Source: DAHUXT01 sp036273675 (GTDB lineage: Bacteria; Chloroflexota; Ktedonobacteria; Ktedonobacterales; JADMIN01). Taken from it: a stretch of 64,000 nt of DNA. The notes under the pieces are model-generated. The model saw only the letters and a list, made by a program, of their open reading frames with translations. It searched no databases and was not told the DNA's origin. The stretch lies in the NCBI GenBank assembly GCA_036273675.1, contig DASUHD010000088.1:66560-130559 (forward strand). The letters run 5' to 3'. Shown here piece by piece: positions 7,878 through 16,157 of this stretch; position 1 is the first letter of the stretch; each line of letters opens with the position of its first letter. Made by a program: the position numbers and the translations under genes.

Positions 7878-9221
7878 CTACGGCCTCAGGCGGGTCAGGT
7901 CGCGTGGGAAGAGCGTCGCCAGCTTGACTGAGGGCAAGCCGGTCAGCTGCATCAGCAGGCGCTCCAGCCCGATGGCGAAACCACCATGCGGCGGCATGCC
8001 ATAGCGGAAGGCCTCCAGGTAGTCGCGGAATGGCTCCGGCGAGATGCCGCGCTCGGCCAGCGCCGCCAGGTAGTCTTCGTAGCGATGGAGCCGCTGCCCG
8101 CCGGTCATCAACTCCGTCCCACGGAAGAGCAGGTCCGCCGAGTTGGAGTATTCCGGGCGCGCGGGATCGGGATGGGTATAGAAGGGCCGTTTGCGCATCG
8201 GATAGCCCGTGACGAAGAGGAAGTCGCTGCCGTGCTCGGCGCGCGCCCACTCGCCCAGCCAGCGCTCATCCTGCGGCGAGAGGTCTGGCTCGCCGCGCAC
8301 ATCCACCCCATGCAGCCGGAAAATCAACCCCTGCGCCTCGGCGAAGTGGATATGCGGAATCTCGGCGGGAACCTCCGGCATGGTGACGCCCAGCAGCGCA
8401 AGCTCGACGGCATTAGCCATGCGGAACCGCTCCATCATCGCCGCCAGCACGTCGCGGGCCATCGCCATGATGGTGACATGATTCTCGATGAAGCCCATCT
8501 CCATATCCAGGCTGACGTATTCGTTGATGTGGCGGGTGGTGTCGTGCGGCTCAGCGCGAAAGACCGGGCCGACCTCGAAGACGCGCTCGAAGACACCGAC
8601 CATGATTTGTTTGTAAAACTGCGGACTCTGCGCCAGATAGGCGGGGCGGCCAAAGTAATCCAGCGCGAAGACGTTAGCGCCGCCCTCGGTGGCCGACTCG
8701 ACCAGCTTGGGCGACTGGATCTCGGTGAAGCCACGCGCGCTGAGGGTCTCGCGGAAGCTGGCCAGCGCGCTCGCTCCTAGCCGGAAGATGGCGCGGCGCG
8801 TGGGATGGCGGTTGGCGATCACGGCCTCGTCGAGCATTGTGGCCAGGCTGGCTTTCAACTCGCGCTTGCCGAGGGTGACGGGCGGCGTCTCGGTGACGGC
8901 GGTGAGCACGGTGATACGCGGCTCGCGCAGCTCGATGCCTCCGGGCGCCTGACTGGCGGTGGCAACTGTACCCTCGACCAGCAAAACGCTTTCGGGGCCA
9001 GCCTGGGCTTCGCGGAGCGGGGCCAGCGCTTCATCGCTGGCGACGACCTGAACGATGCCCCAGCCATCGCGCAGGATAAGAAAGCTGATCCCACCGAGGC
9101 GGCGCAGCGCATGGAGCCAGCCCGCCACCTGGATGCGCTGTCCAACATGCGCGGCGACCTCGATGGAGCGAATACGCCCGCCCGCTGGCGCTGAGGCCGA
9201 CGATAAACGTGTGGAAGCCAT
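7878..9221 (-). CDS. aspS: Archaeal-type aspartyl-tRNA synthetase, probably non-discriminating
   Basis: A 447-residue class IIb synthetase. An N-terminal OB-fold anticodon-binding domain covers about residues 20-120. Motif 2 is FRAEPHDTTRHINEY, and motif 3 lies in GFAIGLERLLM, ending FPRDLTRL as in archaeal AspRS. It lacks the large insertion of bacterial AspRS and is not AsnRS-like in motif 2 (which would read FRAENS). Archaeal-type enzymes in bacteria usually charge both tRNA-Asp and tRNA-Asn for the GatCAB amidation route. The T-box and Asp-rich leader upstream fit that dual role. AGGAG lies before the ATG. Duplication with a bacterial-type AspRS elsewhere cannot be excluded. Confidence 0.9.
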   Translation of the reverse strand: MASTRLSSASAPAGGRIRSIEVAAHVGQRIQVAGWLHALRRLGGISFLILRDGWGIVQVVASDEALAPLREAQAGPESVLLVEGTVATASQAPGGIELREPRITVLTAVTETPPVTLGKRELKASLATMLDEAVIANRHPTRRAIFRLGASALASFRETLSARGFTEIQSPKLVESATEGGANVFALDYFGRPAYLAQSPQFYKQIMVGVFERVFEVGPVFRAEPHDTTRHINEYVSLDMEMGFIENHVTIMAMARDVLAAMMERFRMANAVELALLGVTMPEVPAEIPHIHFAEAQGLIFRLHGVDVRGEPDLSPQDERWLGEWARAEHGSDFLFVTGYPMRKRPFYTHPDPARPEYSNSADLLFRGTELMTGGQRLHRYEDYLAALAERGISPEPFRDYLEAFRYGMPPHGGFAIGLERLLMQLTGLPSVKLATLFPRDLTRLRP

Positions 9222-9331
9222 GAGAAATACTCCTGTTGGGTGTTATCGGTGGCCTGCCGTGCGTATTCGTCTTGGGAAGGACGCCCTGGCAGGCCAGCCA
9301 CACAGGCGTAGTATCTCTCAGGCGTCTTCCC
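9222..9331 (-). promoter_or_regulatory. Candidate RBS-sequestering structure with alternative fold
   Basis: Downstream of the leader peptide, 9319-9310 can pair with 9231-9222 (ten pairs, one G-U), covering the end of the AspRS Shine-Dalgarno and the spacer up to the ATG. An inner stem pairs 9296-9288 with 9258-9250. A competing helix pairs 9331-9321, the last codons of the leader peptide, with 9285-9274 (eleven pairs, one bulge). The two arrangements are mutually exclusive apart from pseudoknotting. These are hand-drawn pairings, not computed folds. Confidence 0.5.
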
Positions 9332-9368
9332 CCGGATTGGCGTCCCCGGTATCGTCGTCGTCATCCAT
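9318..9368 (-). CDS. Asp-rich leader peptide upstream of AspRS
   Basis: A 16-codon reading frame encoding MDDDDDTGDANPGEDA, with GGGAGAGG six bases before its ATG. Codons 2-6 are all Asp, and seven of the sixteen codons are Asp. It lies between the T-box terminator and the AspRS start, in the same transcript. Its stop codon overlaps the 5' arm of a helix that reaches the AspRS start codon. Run-of-cognate-codon leaders are classic sensors of aminoacyl-tRNA supply in amino-acid operons, but I know of no established Asp example before AspRS. It is too short for gene finders, and expression is inferred. Confidence 0.65.
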   Translation of the reverse strand: MDDDDDTGDANPGEDA

Positions 9369-9397
9369 CGCAAACCTCTCCCTCATAGCGCGCATAC

Positions 9398-9435
9398 AAA
9401 AAGCCCCCGTCCTCAGCATTTTGGAGGACGAGGGC
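9398..9435 (-). terminator. T-box intrinsic terminator
   Basis: On the minus strand a twelve-pair stem (9435-9424 with 9414-9403, one G-U) and a nine-base loop are followed by CTTTTT. Its 5' arm overlaps sequence just after the T-box motif, as needed for an antiterminator switch. Confidence 0.9.
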
Positions 9436-9700
9436 TAACGCGCCGACTCGTGGTGCCACCACCATTCGCCTCGCTTCGTATTGTTGGTATAAGCGAGGCC
9501 TCTGTTGGCCAGCCATGGCGACGATGTCGCGCAACGTGCCATGCTGACTGTTCGCGCGCTAACGGGCGCATCCCGACGACGGCTACGTAGCGCGCTTGCG
9601 CTTGTAAGCGATCCGCGCGTTCACCGTGTGGCTCCGGGAGGTCTGTCGGGCTGGCCAACGGCGGCGCTCGCAGCATGCGCGCCGCTCTCTGTATCGCAGG
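9398..9700 (-). ncRNA. T-box riboswitch controlling AspRS
   Basis: The minus-strand leader has the conserved T-box GGTGGCACCACG at 9460-9449 and a nine-pair stem III (9499-9491 with 9476-9468). Further upstream is a stem I-like AGAGAGC...GCTGCGAGC segment near 9690-9665, closed by GCGAT/ATCGC at 9697-9693 and 9612-9608. The terminator follows directly. The bulge UGGC would pair with a GCCA tRNA end, that is discriminator G, which fits tRNA-Asn or tRNA-Asp. A specifier candidate is AAC (Asn) at 9621-9619 followed by G; a GAC (Asp) at 9647-9645 cannot be excluded. It senses uncharged tRNA and allows read-through into aspS. Confidence 0.88.
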
Positions 9701-9741
9701 CGACAACCGGACGATTCCCATCACAGCCGTACCAGGTACGA

Positions 9742-9770
9742 ACTGTATCACACGGCGCAAGGGCTATCAA
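9742..9770 (-). promoter_or_regulatory. Likely sigma-70 promoter of the AspRS leader
   Basis: TTGATA and TACAGT are separated by 17 bases on the minus strand, about 35-45 bases ahead of the stem I-like start of the T-box. Confidence 0.55.
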
Positions 9771-9829
9771 GTAGGACCGGTCGCATGTTGGGCGGCGAGT
9801 TGGCAAGTGAAAAGGGAGGGATGCATACC

Positions 9830-10195
9830 ATGAGATTGTTCTGGATTCTCGTGCGATGGGGGCTTAATGCCCTTGCGCTGATTCTCGTCGCGTGGCTGCT
9901 GAGCGGCATTCAGGTTACCTGGGGAGCGGCGATCATCGCGGCGCTGGTGATTGGCGTGCTCAACGCGGTGGTTGGGCCAATCCTCAAGATACTCACGTTT
10001 CCGATCACCATCGTGACGCTCGGCCTCTTCCTGCTGGTTATCAACGCCTTCCTGTTCTGGATTGCATCGGCGGTCGTGCCGGGATTCTCGGTCAACGGCT
10101 TCTGGACAGTGGTGATCGGCTCGATCCTCTATTCGATCTTCACCACGATCATCGCGCGTTTCGTCGAGGGCCGTGAAAAGGCCGCCAATCGATAG
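9830..10195 (+). CDS. Small four-helix membrane protein, phage holin family 4 superfamily (PF04020)
   Basis: A 121-residue hydrophobic protein with four membrane helices and the family pattern GVLNAVVGPILKILTFPITIVTLGLF. The family is widespread in bacterial chromosomes and is not phage-specific despite its name; its function is unknown. GGGAGGG lies nine bases before the chosen ATG, and an ATG three codons upstream would sit on top of it. Upstream neighbours are divergent (AspRS leader). Confidence 0.88.
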   Translation: MRLFWILVRWGLNALALILVAWLLSGIQVTWGAAIIAALVIGVLNAVVGPILKILTFPITIVTLGLFLLVINAFLFWIASAVVPGFSVNGFWTVVIGSILYSIFTTIIARFVEGREKAANR

Positions 10196-10201
10196 CCAGA
10201 T

Positions 10202-10231
10202 AACGCCTCTCTCGGCCATCAAGAGGGGCGT
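10202..10231 (+). terminator. Weak hairpin after the PF04020 gene
   Basis: ACGCCTCTCT and AGAGGGGCGT can form ten pairs with one G-U around a ten-base loop. The T-run is poor. Confidence 0.45.
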
Positions 10232-10367
10232 CTGCCTGTTTCAACGGCATGTTTTGTGCTGAGGATGTGATGGTGCGGTGGGTGAAGCAATCATCCGCCC
10301 GCCACCACGAACGAGAATGGAATGGACTGGCAAGCGGCGTGAATAATCCTGTTGAGAAAGGAATGTC

Positions 10368-10934
10368 ATGACGACGCAGACGACACACCACGCGACCCGA
10401 ACGCAGACCAATGGCCATGTGAAGACGTTTCCTGCGGCGAAACAACTGGCCACCAAAACTGACCTGACCGCCCAGGAAACGCAGGCGATCACCGAGGCGC
10501 TCAATCCGCTCATCGCGGACGCGTTTGCCCTCTATGTGAAGACCAAGAACTTCCACTGGCATCTCTCTGGCTCGCACTTCCGCGACTATCACCTGCTCTT
10601 CGACGAGCACGCCGAGGCGATTTTCTCCTCGATAGACATCCTGGCGGAGCGCGTGCGCCGGGTGGGTGGCACGACGATCCGCAGCATCAGCCATATCAGC
10701 GAGCTGCAAACCATCGAGGATGATAACAATGAGTTCGTCACTCCCGGCCAGATGGCGCGCCGCCTGATGGACGACAACGCGCATATAGCCAAGATGCAGC
10801 GAGCCGCCCACGAGGTCTGTGACAAGAACCGCGACTACGCGACGGCCAGCGAGCTAGAGGTCATCATCGACCAGACCGAGCGCCGCACGTGGTTCCTCTT
10901 TGAGGTCTGCCAGGGCATGGATAACACCGACTAG
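10368..10934 (+). CDS. dps: Dps/ferritin-like DNA-protection protein
   Basis: A 188-residue Dps. The intersubunit ferroxidase signature is clear in KTKNFHWHLSGSHFRDYHLLFDEHAE (first about 75-100), with His, Asp and Glu ligands. A basic/polar N-terminal extension of about 35 residues may bind DNA. It forms dodecamers that store iron and protect DNA under starvation or peroxide stress. AAAGGA precedes the ATG. It appears monocistronic, with a terminator 25 bases downstream. Confidence 0.93.
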   Translation: MTTQTTHHATRTQTNGHVKTFPAAKQLATKTDLTAQETQAITEALNPLIADAFALYVKTKNFHWHLSGSHFRDYHLLFDEHAEAIFSSIDILAERVRRVGGTTIRSISHISELQTIEDDNNEFVTPGQMARRLMDDNAHIAKMQRAAHEVCDKNRDYATASELEVIIDQTERRTWFLFEVCQGMDNTD

Positions 10935-10959
10935 CGGAGAAGTATCCCGCTCTCCGATA

Positions 10960-10993
10960 CCCCTCCCCAGCGCCAAGGGGAGGGGCTTTCTTT
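10960..10993 (+). terminator. Intrinsic terminator of dps
   Basis: CCCCTCCCC and GGGGAGGGG form a nine-base stem around an eight-base loop and are followed by CTTTCTTT. Confidence 0.75.
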
Positions 10994-11073
10994 GTATGTA
11001 CGAGGTGGCGAAGCGCCAGCGCTCATCCTCACAATCGGCGGCGGCTCCCTCCATACACGTTCGATTGAGTGGG

Positions 11074-11721
11074 TCATCCGTCGGCCTGCTCCTCTGAGTC
11101 GCCAACAGCGCCGACATCCCAAAAGAATGGCAATGTGGCCATCACGACGACATCTGGCGCGCCATCTCCCTCAGCGTCCTCGGGGAAAAGCATCGCCTCA
11201 CGCGCCATTAACTCGCGCAGGCCATCCACGCGGAACTGTAGCCGCTCGCGGTCCATCTGATTGATAGATACCATCCCAACCTGTCGCTGGCTGAACAGCG
11301 TATCGAGCGTTTCGGCATCCATGCGCTCGTAGCGTTGCGCCGCCTGGCGCAGAATCTGGGAGGCTTGTAGGAACAGACTGATCAGCAGGACTTTGCGCTC
11401 CTGGGGCGTGAGGGACCGCGCGACACGTTCGACCCACTCTGGGTCGCGCGTACCCATGACCAACTCGCGCCGCACACGGTAATACTTCTCGACGTATGTT
11501 TTGCCTGGCACGGTGCGTGGCGGCTCCAGAAGCCCAAGCTTCGTGAGCACGCGCATGTGGTGGTAGAGGTTGTTGACACTCAGCCCGAGGTGGCGCGCCA
11601 GTTGGGTTGCGGTCAGTTCGCCAGCGCGGCCTAGCTCCAGGAGAATCGCGCCTCGCGTGGGGTCGCTGAACGCCTCGATGGCATTGCGCAGCAGCGGTGC
11701 GAGAGCCTCATCGTCATTCAT
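11074..11721 (-). CDS. ArsR-like winged-helix transcriptional regulator
   Basis: A 215-residue regulator with an N-terminal winged helix at about residues 10-85. The recognition-helix region reads TATQLARHLGLSVNNLYHHMRVL. A C-terminal helical domain of about 120 residues may bind ligand or mediate dimerisation. It is divergent from an MFS exporter with an AT-rich palindrome between them, the usual layout of a repressor and its target. The ligand is unknown. Confidence 0.83.
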   Translation of the reverse strand: MNDDEALAPLLRNAIEAFSDPTRGAILLELGRAGELTATQLARHLGLSVNNLYHHMRVLTKLGLLEPPRTVPGKTYVEKYYRVRRELVMGTRDPEWVERVARSLTPQERKVLLISLFLQASQILRQAAQRYERMDAETLDTLFSQRQVGMVSINQMDRERLQFRVDGLRELMAREAMLFPEDAEGDGAPDVVVMATLPFFWDVGAVGDSEEQADG

Positions 11722-11800
11722 AGTCTCTTATCCTCCTCATTCTGCCTGCTCTGCTTATTATGCCGCAACTCCATCGAATCGAATACTATATCACCATACA

Positions 11801-11833
11801 TAGTTATATAGTAGTATAATTATGATATAACTA
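11801..11833. promoter_or_regulatory. AT-rich inverted repeat, candidate operator of the ArsR/MFS pair
   Basis: TAGTTATAT and ATATAACTA form a perfect nine-base inverted repeat with a 15-base centre that contains TATAAT. It is the only strongly AT-rich stretch nearby and lies about 80 bases before the regulator's start. Confidence 0.6.
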
Positions 11834-11901
11834 CGTGTGGCGATATACCTTTGCGCTGGGGCCGACTGAACGCTTTCATCTGGCTTATCTCCAGCGTTGG
11901 C

Positions 11902-12006
11902 GTTCCTGGCGCAACCCGCTCTTAGCCGCGGCATGCATGCCGCGAAGCTGGTCTGCTCCCAGCATTCCTACTGGGGGCCTGACGGTTTTGGTAGGCGTTC
12001 TTAAGA
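11902..12006 (+). repeat. Dispersed ~105-bp repeat, copy a
   Basis: This copy carries the family core, TTAGCCGCGGCATGCATGCC followed by GCGAAGCTGG, and ends near GACGGTTTTGGTAGGCGTTC. It lies just upstream of the MFS gene, so it may form part of its leader. Confidence 0.75.
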
Positions 12007-12021
12007 AAGCGAGAGACCAAG

Positions 12022-13413
12022 GTGGTACGGGAAGCTGCTCCTGATATCTCCGCCCGGCGGATACCGCTGCTCATCAATCGTAACTACGCGCTGCTGTGGC
12101 TTGGGCAGAACATTTCGGTTATCGGCGATCAGGTGTTTAACACGACACTTGTTGTATGGATTGGCGCCGTGCTGACCTTCCATCTGTCCTATTCGGCGCT
12201 CGCACTAAGCGGCGTACTCATAGCGGCTGCATTGCCATCCCTGCTCTTCGCGCCGATTGCGGGTGTGTTTGTCGATCGCTGGGATAGACGCCGAACGTTG
12301 ATTGCGGCGGATGCGCTGCGCGCGCTGCTCATTGCCGCACTGCTGCCCGTGGCCGGGGTAATATCACTGCCGTTCTTGAGCGTGGGCCACATCTCACTGG
12401 AGGCGCAATTGGGCGCTATCTATGTGGTCGTGTTTCTGACCAGCGCATGCGCGCAATTCTTCAACCCCGCGCGTCTTGGGCTGATTGGCGACATCGTTGC
12501 TGAGCCACAGCAAGCGCGGGCAAGTGGACTAGCGCAAGCCTCGCAAAGCCTCGCCATTATTCTTGGTCCACCATTGGCTGCGCCGCTGCTCTTCACGTTC
12601 GGCGTCGAGTGGGCGCTGGTCATCGACGCGCTGTCCTTCGTCGTCTCGCTCTTAACCATTCTAGCGGTACGACCGCCGGTCGTCCTGACGCGCGCTCAGT
12701 CTGGCAAGAAGGGCAATCTCTGGCGCGAGATGCGGGAGGGTGTGGGATTTGTCCGGCATAACAGGATGCTGATCGCGATAGTCATCTCACTCGTATTCGT
12801 GGTGCTGGGCAGCGGGGCGCTCAACACCCTGCTCATCTACTTCTTGACGCAATATCTCCATACGCCAGCGGCGTTCTACGGCTTCATCGGCGCCGCTGAG
12901 GGGGTCGGCGCGCTAGGCGGCGCGCTCATTGCGGGCCTGTTCGCACAAAAGCTGGGTGTGGGCAGGGTGTACTCATGGTCGATGATCGTCGCTGGCGCGC
13001 TCTTCGTTCTTCTGGCGCAGATGACCGACGCGATTCCTGCGCTGGTCATCATCGCCGTGATTGGCGTCTTCAGCGCGGCGGCGAACGTCGCGCTAACACC
13101 CCTCGTCCTGCATCTGGTACCGCGAGCGTTGCTTGGCCGTGTCTTTTCGCTAATCCAACCGTTCATTGTGCTGGGGAGCCTGGTAGGGACCGCTCTGGCA
13201 GGTTACCTCGATGGCGTCGTGCTCCAGGGATTCCAGATTCATGTGCTCGGCCAGACCTTCCGCTCCGTGGACACCATCTATATCGCGGCAGGCATCCTTG
13301 TCCTGATAGGCGGTATCTACGCGCTGCTCGCTCTGCGGAGCATGGCGGCCAGCAAGAATCCAGAGCGCCAGCATACGACCAACGATGATGCGATACCGCA
13401 AGGTGTGGCGTGA
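12022..13413 (+). CDS. Major facilitator superfamily exporter
   Basis: A 463-residue transporter with 12 predicted helices in the MFS_3/DHA3-like arrangement. The loop 2-3 motif is FVDRWDRRRTLIAADALRA. It begins at GTG, and no ATG exists near the first helix. It is probably a drug or metabolite exporter repressed by the divergent ArsR-like protein. The C-terminal tail is short and polar. Confidence 0.87.
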   Translation: MVREAAPDISARRIPLLINRNYALLWLGQNISVIGDQVFNTTLVVWIGAVLTFHLSYSALALSGVLIAAALPSLLFAPIAGVFVDRWDRRRTLIAADALRALLIAALLPVAGVISLPFLSVGHISLEAQLGAIYVVVFLTSACAQFFNPARLGLIGDIVAEPQQARASGLAQASQSLAIILGPPLAAPLLFTFGVEWALVIDALSFVVSLLTILAVRPPVVLTRAQSGKKGNLWREMREGVGFVRHNRMLIAIVISLVFVVLGSGALNTLLIYFLTQYLHTPAAFYGFIGAAEGVGALGGALIAGLFAQKLGVGRVYSWSMIVAGALFVLLAQMTDAIPALVIIAVIGVFSAAANVALTPLVLHLVPRALLGRVFSLIQPFIVLGSLVGTALAGYLDGVVLQGFQIHVLGQTFRSVDTIYIAAGILVLIGGIYALLALRSMAASKNPERQHTTNDDAIPQGVA

Positions 13414-13468
13414 TGGGGCGACGACCACCATAACATGCCTACTTTCCCCTTATGGAGAGAGTAGCGTG

Positions 13469-13575
13469 CTAAGAATTTCTGACAAAACCTATTCTTAGCC
13501 GCGGCATTCATGCTGCGAAGCTGGCCTACTCCAATTGTTGCCATTAGGGTTTGACGGTTTTGTTAGATGTTCTAC
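13469..13575 (+). repeat. Dispersed ~105-bp repeat, copy b
   Basis: The copy has terminal segments ACAAAACC and GGTTTTGT that are complementary to each other and differ from those of copy d (ACACAACC/GGTTGTGT). The core TTAGCCGCGGCATTCATGCT is followed by GCGAAGCTGGCC. It lies between the convergent MFS and DUF4012 genes. Confidence 0.8.
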
Positions 13576-13586
13576 AGCGCCGCGTC

Positions 13587-16157
13587 CTACGCTACCCCGC
13601 GCCGCCGTGGATCGAGCATATCGCCGGTCGGCGCGGTGGTGGTTGTGGGCGTCGCCTGCGCGCCGGTGATCGCCTGGAGGTTCACCACGTTGGGAACATA
13701 GTAGTTCAGCGAGAGCGTGGCGGTGCAGAACTGCGGGATCACCACATAGCCGCCCCACATCGTTAGGCCGGGGACGTCGCTCTTCGTCGCGGTTGGCGCG
13801 CCAGCGTTGTTCAGTGTGCCAGGCTTGTTGCCGGGCTGGACAATATAGCCGCCCTGGGAGTCCTTCGGCGGCAGATACTGTCCGGCCGGGCAGACACGCT
13901 CGCCGTTAGGGTAGGGATTCGACCCACAGGTAGGAGCCGAGGGCGTGGGCGGATTTGGCGGATTCGGCGGGTTGGGTGGATGTGGCGGATTGGGATTGGA
14001 TGGAGGCGGCGTGGGCGCGACACACATCAGTTTCCCAGTATCGAACCCGTCGGCATACGACAGCTGCGCCCCCGCCGGCACGTAGACGCGCACGTAGTCG
14101 CGGTAGGTTGTGAATCCAGCCACCTGAGCGCCAGACTGCGCATTGTTTTTGAGAATGATGTTCAGATGATGCGTCGCGCCGCCCTTGGTATCGAGTGTCA
14201 CAGTGTCGTTGACTGTCGTGGCGACGTAGGGTGACCCCTTCGAGATGCTGACGTTCACCTGCGAGACGAAGAGGCCGTCGACGTTGGGTGTGGTGTCAAT
14301 CGCGCCATCGGCGTGCAGTTTTTGCAACTGCGACTCAATGCCCGTATTGTTGACGTAGACCTGCACGTCTTTCGAGCGCATATCAGCCAGAGCCTGCTTG
14401 GCCAGCGGGATCAGCTCGCTTTTAGGCAGATGGCGCACATGCGTTTCGAGCAACTGCTGCACAGCCTCGGTGAATTTCGTGCGAATCTTGTTCCGGTCGG
14501 CGGGATTGAAGTCGTGGAAGAGCGCCTGCGCCTTGGCGATGCCAGCCTCGTTTTCTTCATAGTAGTGAATCTTGGTCTCGAGGTTGTCCGCCGTCACCTT
14601 CTCATTGAAGACCGGCACTACCAGCGGCCCAGTCACGCGCAAGACACTCGCGATGGCGTCCGGCGTGAACTGGATAACGCCGTCCACGTTGGTGCAAGCC
14701 TCATGGCTATAGGCGTTCATGATGAGCTTGGCCGACGTGGGGAAATCGGAGTTGAGGTTGGCGTCGCGCAGCCCCCAGTTGGCGAACGGCCACCAGGAGC
14801 GATACGCGGCGGGGGCCGGGTTATTAATGGCCCAGTTATTGACGCCTTTGCCACACCCAGCCTTGCCATAGTCAATATCGTTGGCGCGCAACAGCGTAAT
14901 CGGGCTCACCTTGCCGTGATCGATGGTCAGAATGCTGTAGAACCCCTCGAAGCCACCGGTGCCGCGTAGCTCACCGTTATCCAGCGTCTGCACCAGGAAG
15001 TGGCGCGGCGCGTCCGCGCCCAGCACCCAGCCGACCAGGCCAAGGTAGTAGCTTGCCTGCGGAAAGAGATCTTTGAAGCGCGGCATCAGCGCGATGACTT
15101 CATTCAACTGTGCCTTCTGCTTCGCGCTGATTGGCAGGCTGCTCACCTGCACACCCGCCAGGTCCTGCTGGATGCGGTTGAAGAACACCTGGCCCTGCGC
15201 CAGCCCAGCCTGAATCGACTCGACATCGCTCTGGGTAATCAGCTCGCTATTGCCGTTGCCAGCCGCCGACGCGGCATGGAGGCGCGCGATCAGCGGCTGC
15301 GCGGAGTCGGCCAGCACCACCCCCAGCGAGGCCGCATCGTAGCCGATGTTGGCCAGCGTGGTCGCGGTGTTGACCTGTGAGCCAACGCCAGGGACGCGGG
15401 GCGCGAGCGAGAGCACCCAGTCGGGATTAGCCAGCTTGTTGCGCAATGCCTGGAAGTCCTTCTGCGCGAGGTGCAACTCAGAAACGGCCCGGTTGACGGC
15501 GGCTGGATCGAAGGAAAATCCCGAACTGCCTGATCCCGATGTGGTCGCGGTGGCGGTGGCTCCGGCCTTGGGCGTGGGCGTCGGTGTTGTCGTGGCGGAT
15601 GTTGGCGGCGTGCCGCCGAGCGTGAGCGCGGTATTGGTATCGAGCGTAACCTTATAGGACTTGGTCTTGACGGACTTGGGCATATTCGAGGCGGGATGAA
15701 TGGTCACATTGACCTGATTCGATGTCCCGCCCTGCCGCTGCACGAAGTAGGTGTAGGGCGCGTCTCCCATCGCGTTGTCGTTGAGCAGCGAGGAGAGGGA
15801 GTTATTGGATGAGATGCCGCCCACTATGCCAGAGAGGTCGGCTTTGGCGTTGAGCAGATGGCGCATGCCCGACTCGCCCAGGTTCTTCAGTGAAGAATAA
15901 TCCGCGAAGACCGAGGCGATTCCCAGGATGCTCGGCAGCAGGATGGCGAGTAAGACCGCGATGATAACCGGAACAGCCCATGGAGGGAGCGACCGCTGTG
16001 GTGGAAGCCGACGCGTGACGCGTCCGCGCCAGACATCGGCCGTGGCCACACCACGGGAGATGATCGTGTCTTCCTGGGTGATATCAGGCGCGCCGATAGC
16101 AAGTGGTATCGAGCCTCCTGACCGCATCGGGCGGTAGCGCCTCGTCTCATCATCCAT
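13587..16157 (-). CDS. DUF4012-domain surface protein
   Basis: An 856-residue protein with a cytoplasmic N-terminus, one membrane helix near residues 55-80 and a large extracellular part. The DUF4012 block is recognisable by FLVQTLDNGELRGTGGFEGF at about 395-415, plus downstream segments such as GPLVVPVFNEKVTADN. A Thr/Pro/Ala-rich linker lies near 185-210, and a Pro/Asn-rich spacer near 710-735 precedes a C-terminal domain of about 110 residues. The family occurs in Chloroflexota and Actinomycetota and is thought to act at the envelope; no biochemical role is assigned. A second protein with a Thr/Ala-rich spacer follows on the same strand upstream. Confidence 0.85.
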   Translation of the reverse strand: MDDETRRYRPMRSGGSIPLAIGAPDITQEDTIISRGVATADVWRGRVTRRLPPQRSLPPWAVPVIIAVLLAILLPSILGIASVFADYSSLKNLGESGMRHLLNAKADLSGIVGGISSNNSLSSLLNDNAMGDAPYTYFVQRQGGTSNQVNVTIHPASNMPKSVKTKSYKVTLDTNTALTLGGTPPTSATTTPTPTPKAGATATATTSGSGSSGFSFDPAAVNRAVSELHLAQKDFQALRNKLANPDWVLSLAPRVPGVGSQVNTATTLANIGYDAASLGVVLADSAQPLIARLHAASAAGNGNSELITQSDVESIQAGLAQGQVFFNRIQQDLAGVQVSSLPISAKQKAQLNEVIALMPRFKDLFPQASYYLGLVGWVLGADAPRHFLVQTLDNGELRGTGGFEGFYSILTIDHGKVSPITLLRANDIDYGKAGCGKGVNNWAINNPAPAAYRSWWPFANWGLRDANLNSDFPTSAKLIMNAYSHEACTNVDGVIQFTPDAIASVLRVTGPLVVPVFNEKVTADNLETKIHYYEENEAGIAKAQALFHDFNPADRNKIRTKFTEAVQQLLETHVRHLPKSELIPLAKQALADMRSKDVQVYVNNTGIESQLQKLHADGAIDTTPNVDGLFVSQVNVSISKGSPYVATTVNDTVTLDTKGGATHHLNIILKNNAQSGAQVAGFTTYRDYVRVYVPAGAQLSYADGFDTGKLMCVAPTPPPSNPNPPHPPNPPNPPNPPTPSAPTCGSNPYPNGERVCPAGQYLPPKDSQGGYIVQPGNKPGTLNNAGAPTATKSDVPGLTMWGGYVVIPQFCTATLSLNYYVPNVVNLQAITGAQATPTTTTAPTGDMLDPRRRGVA

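Noticed and set aside
9830..10195. Prophage signal because of the holin-like name
   Set aside because: PF04020 proteins are common chromosomal membrane proteins; no other phage gene or att site is present.
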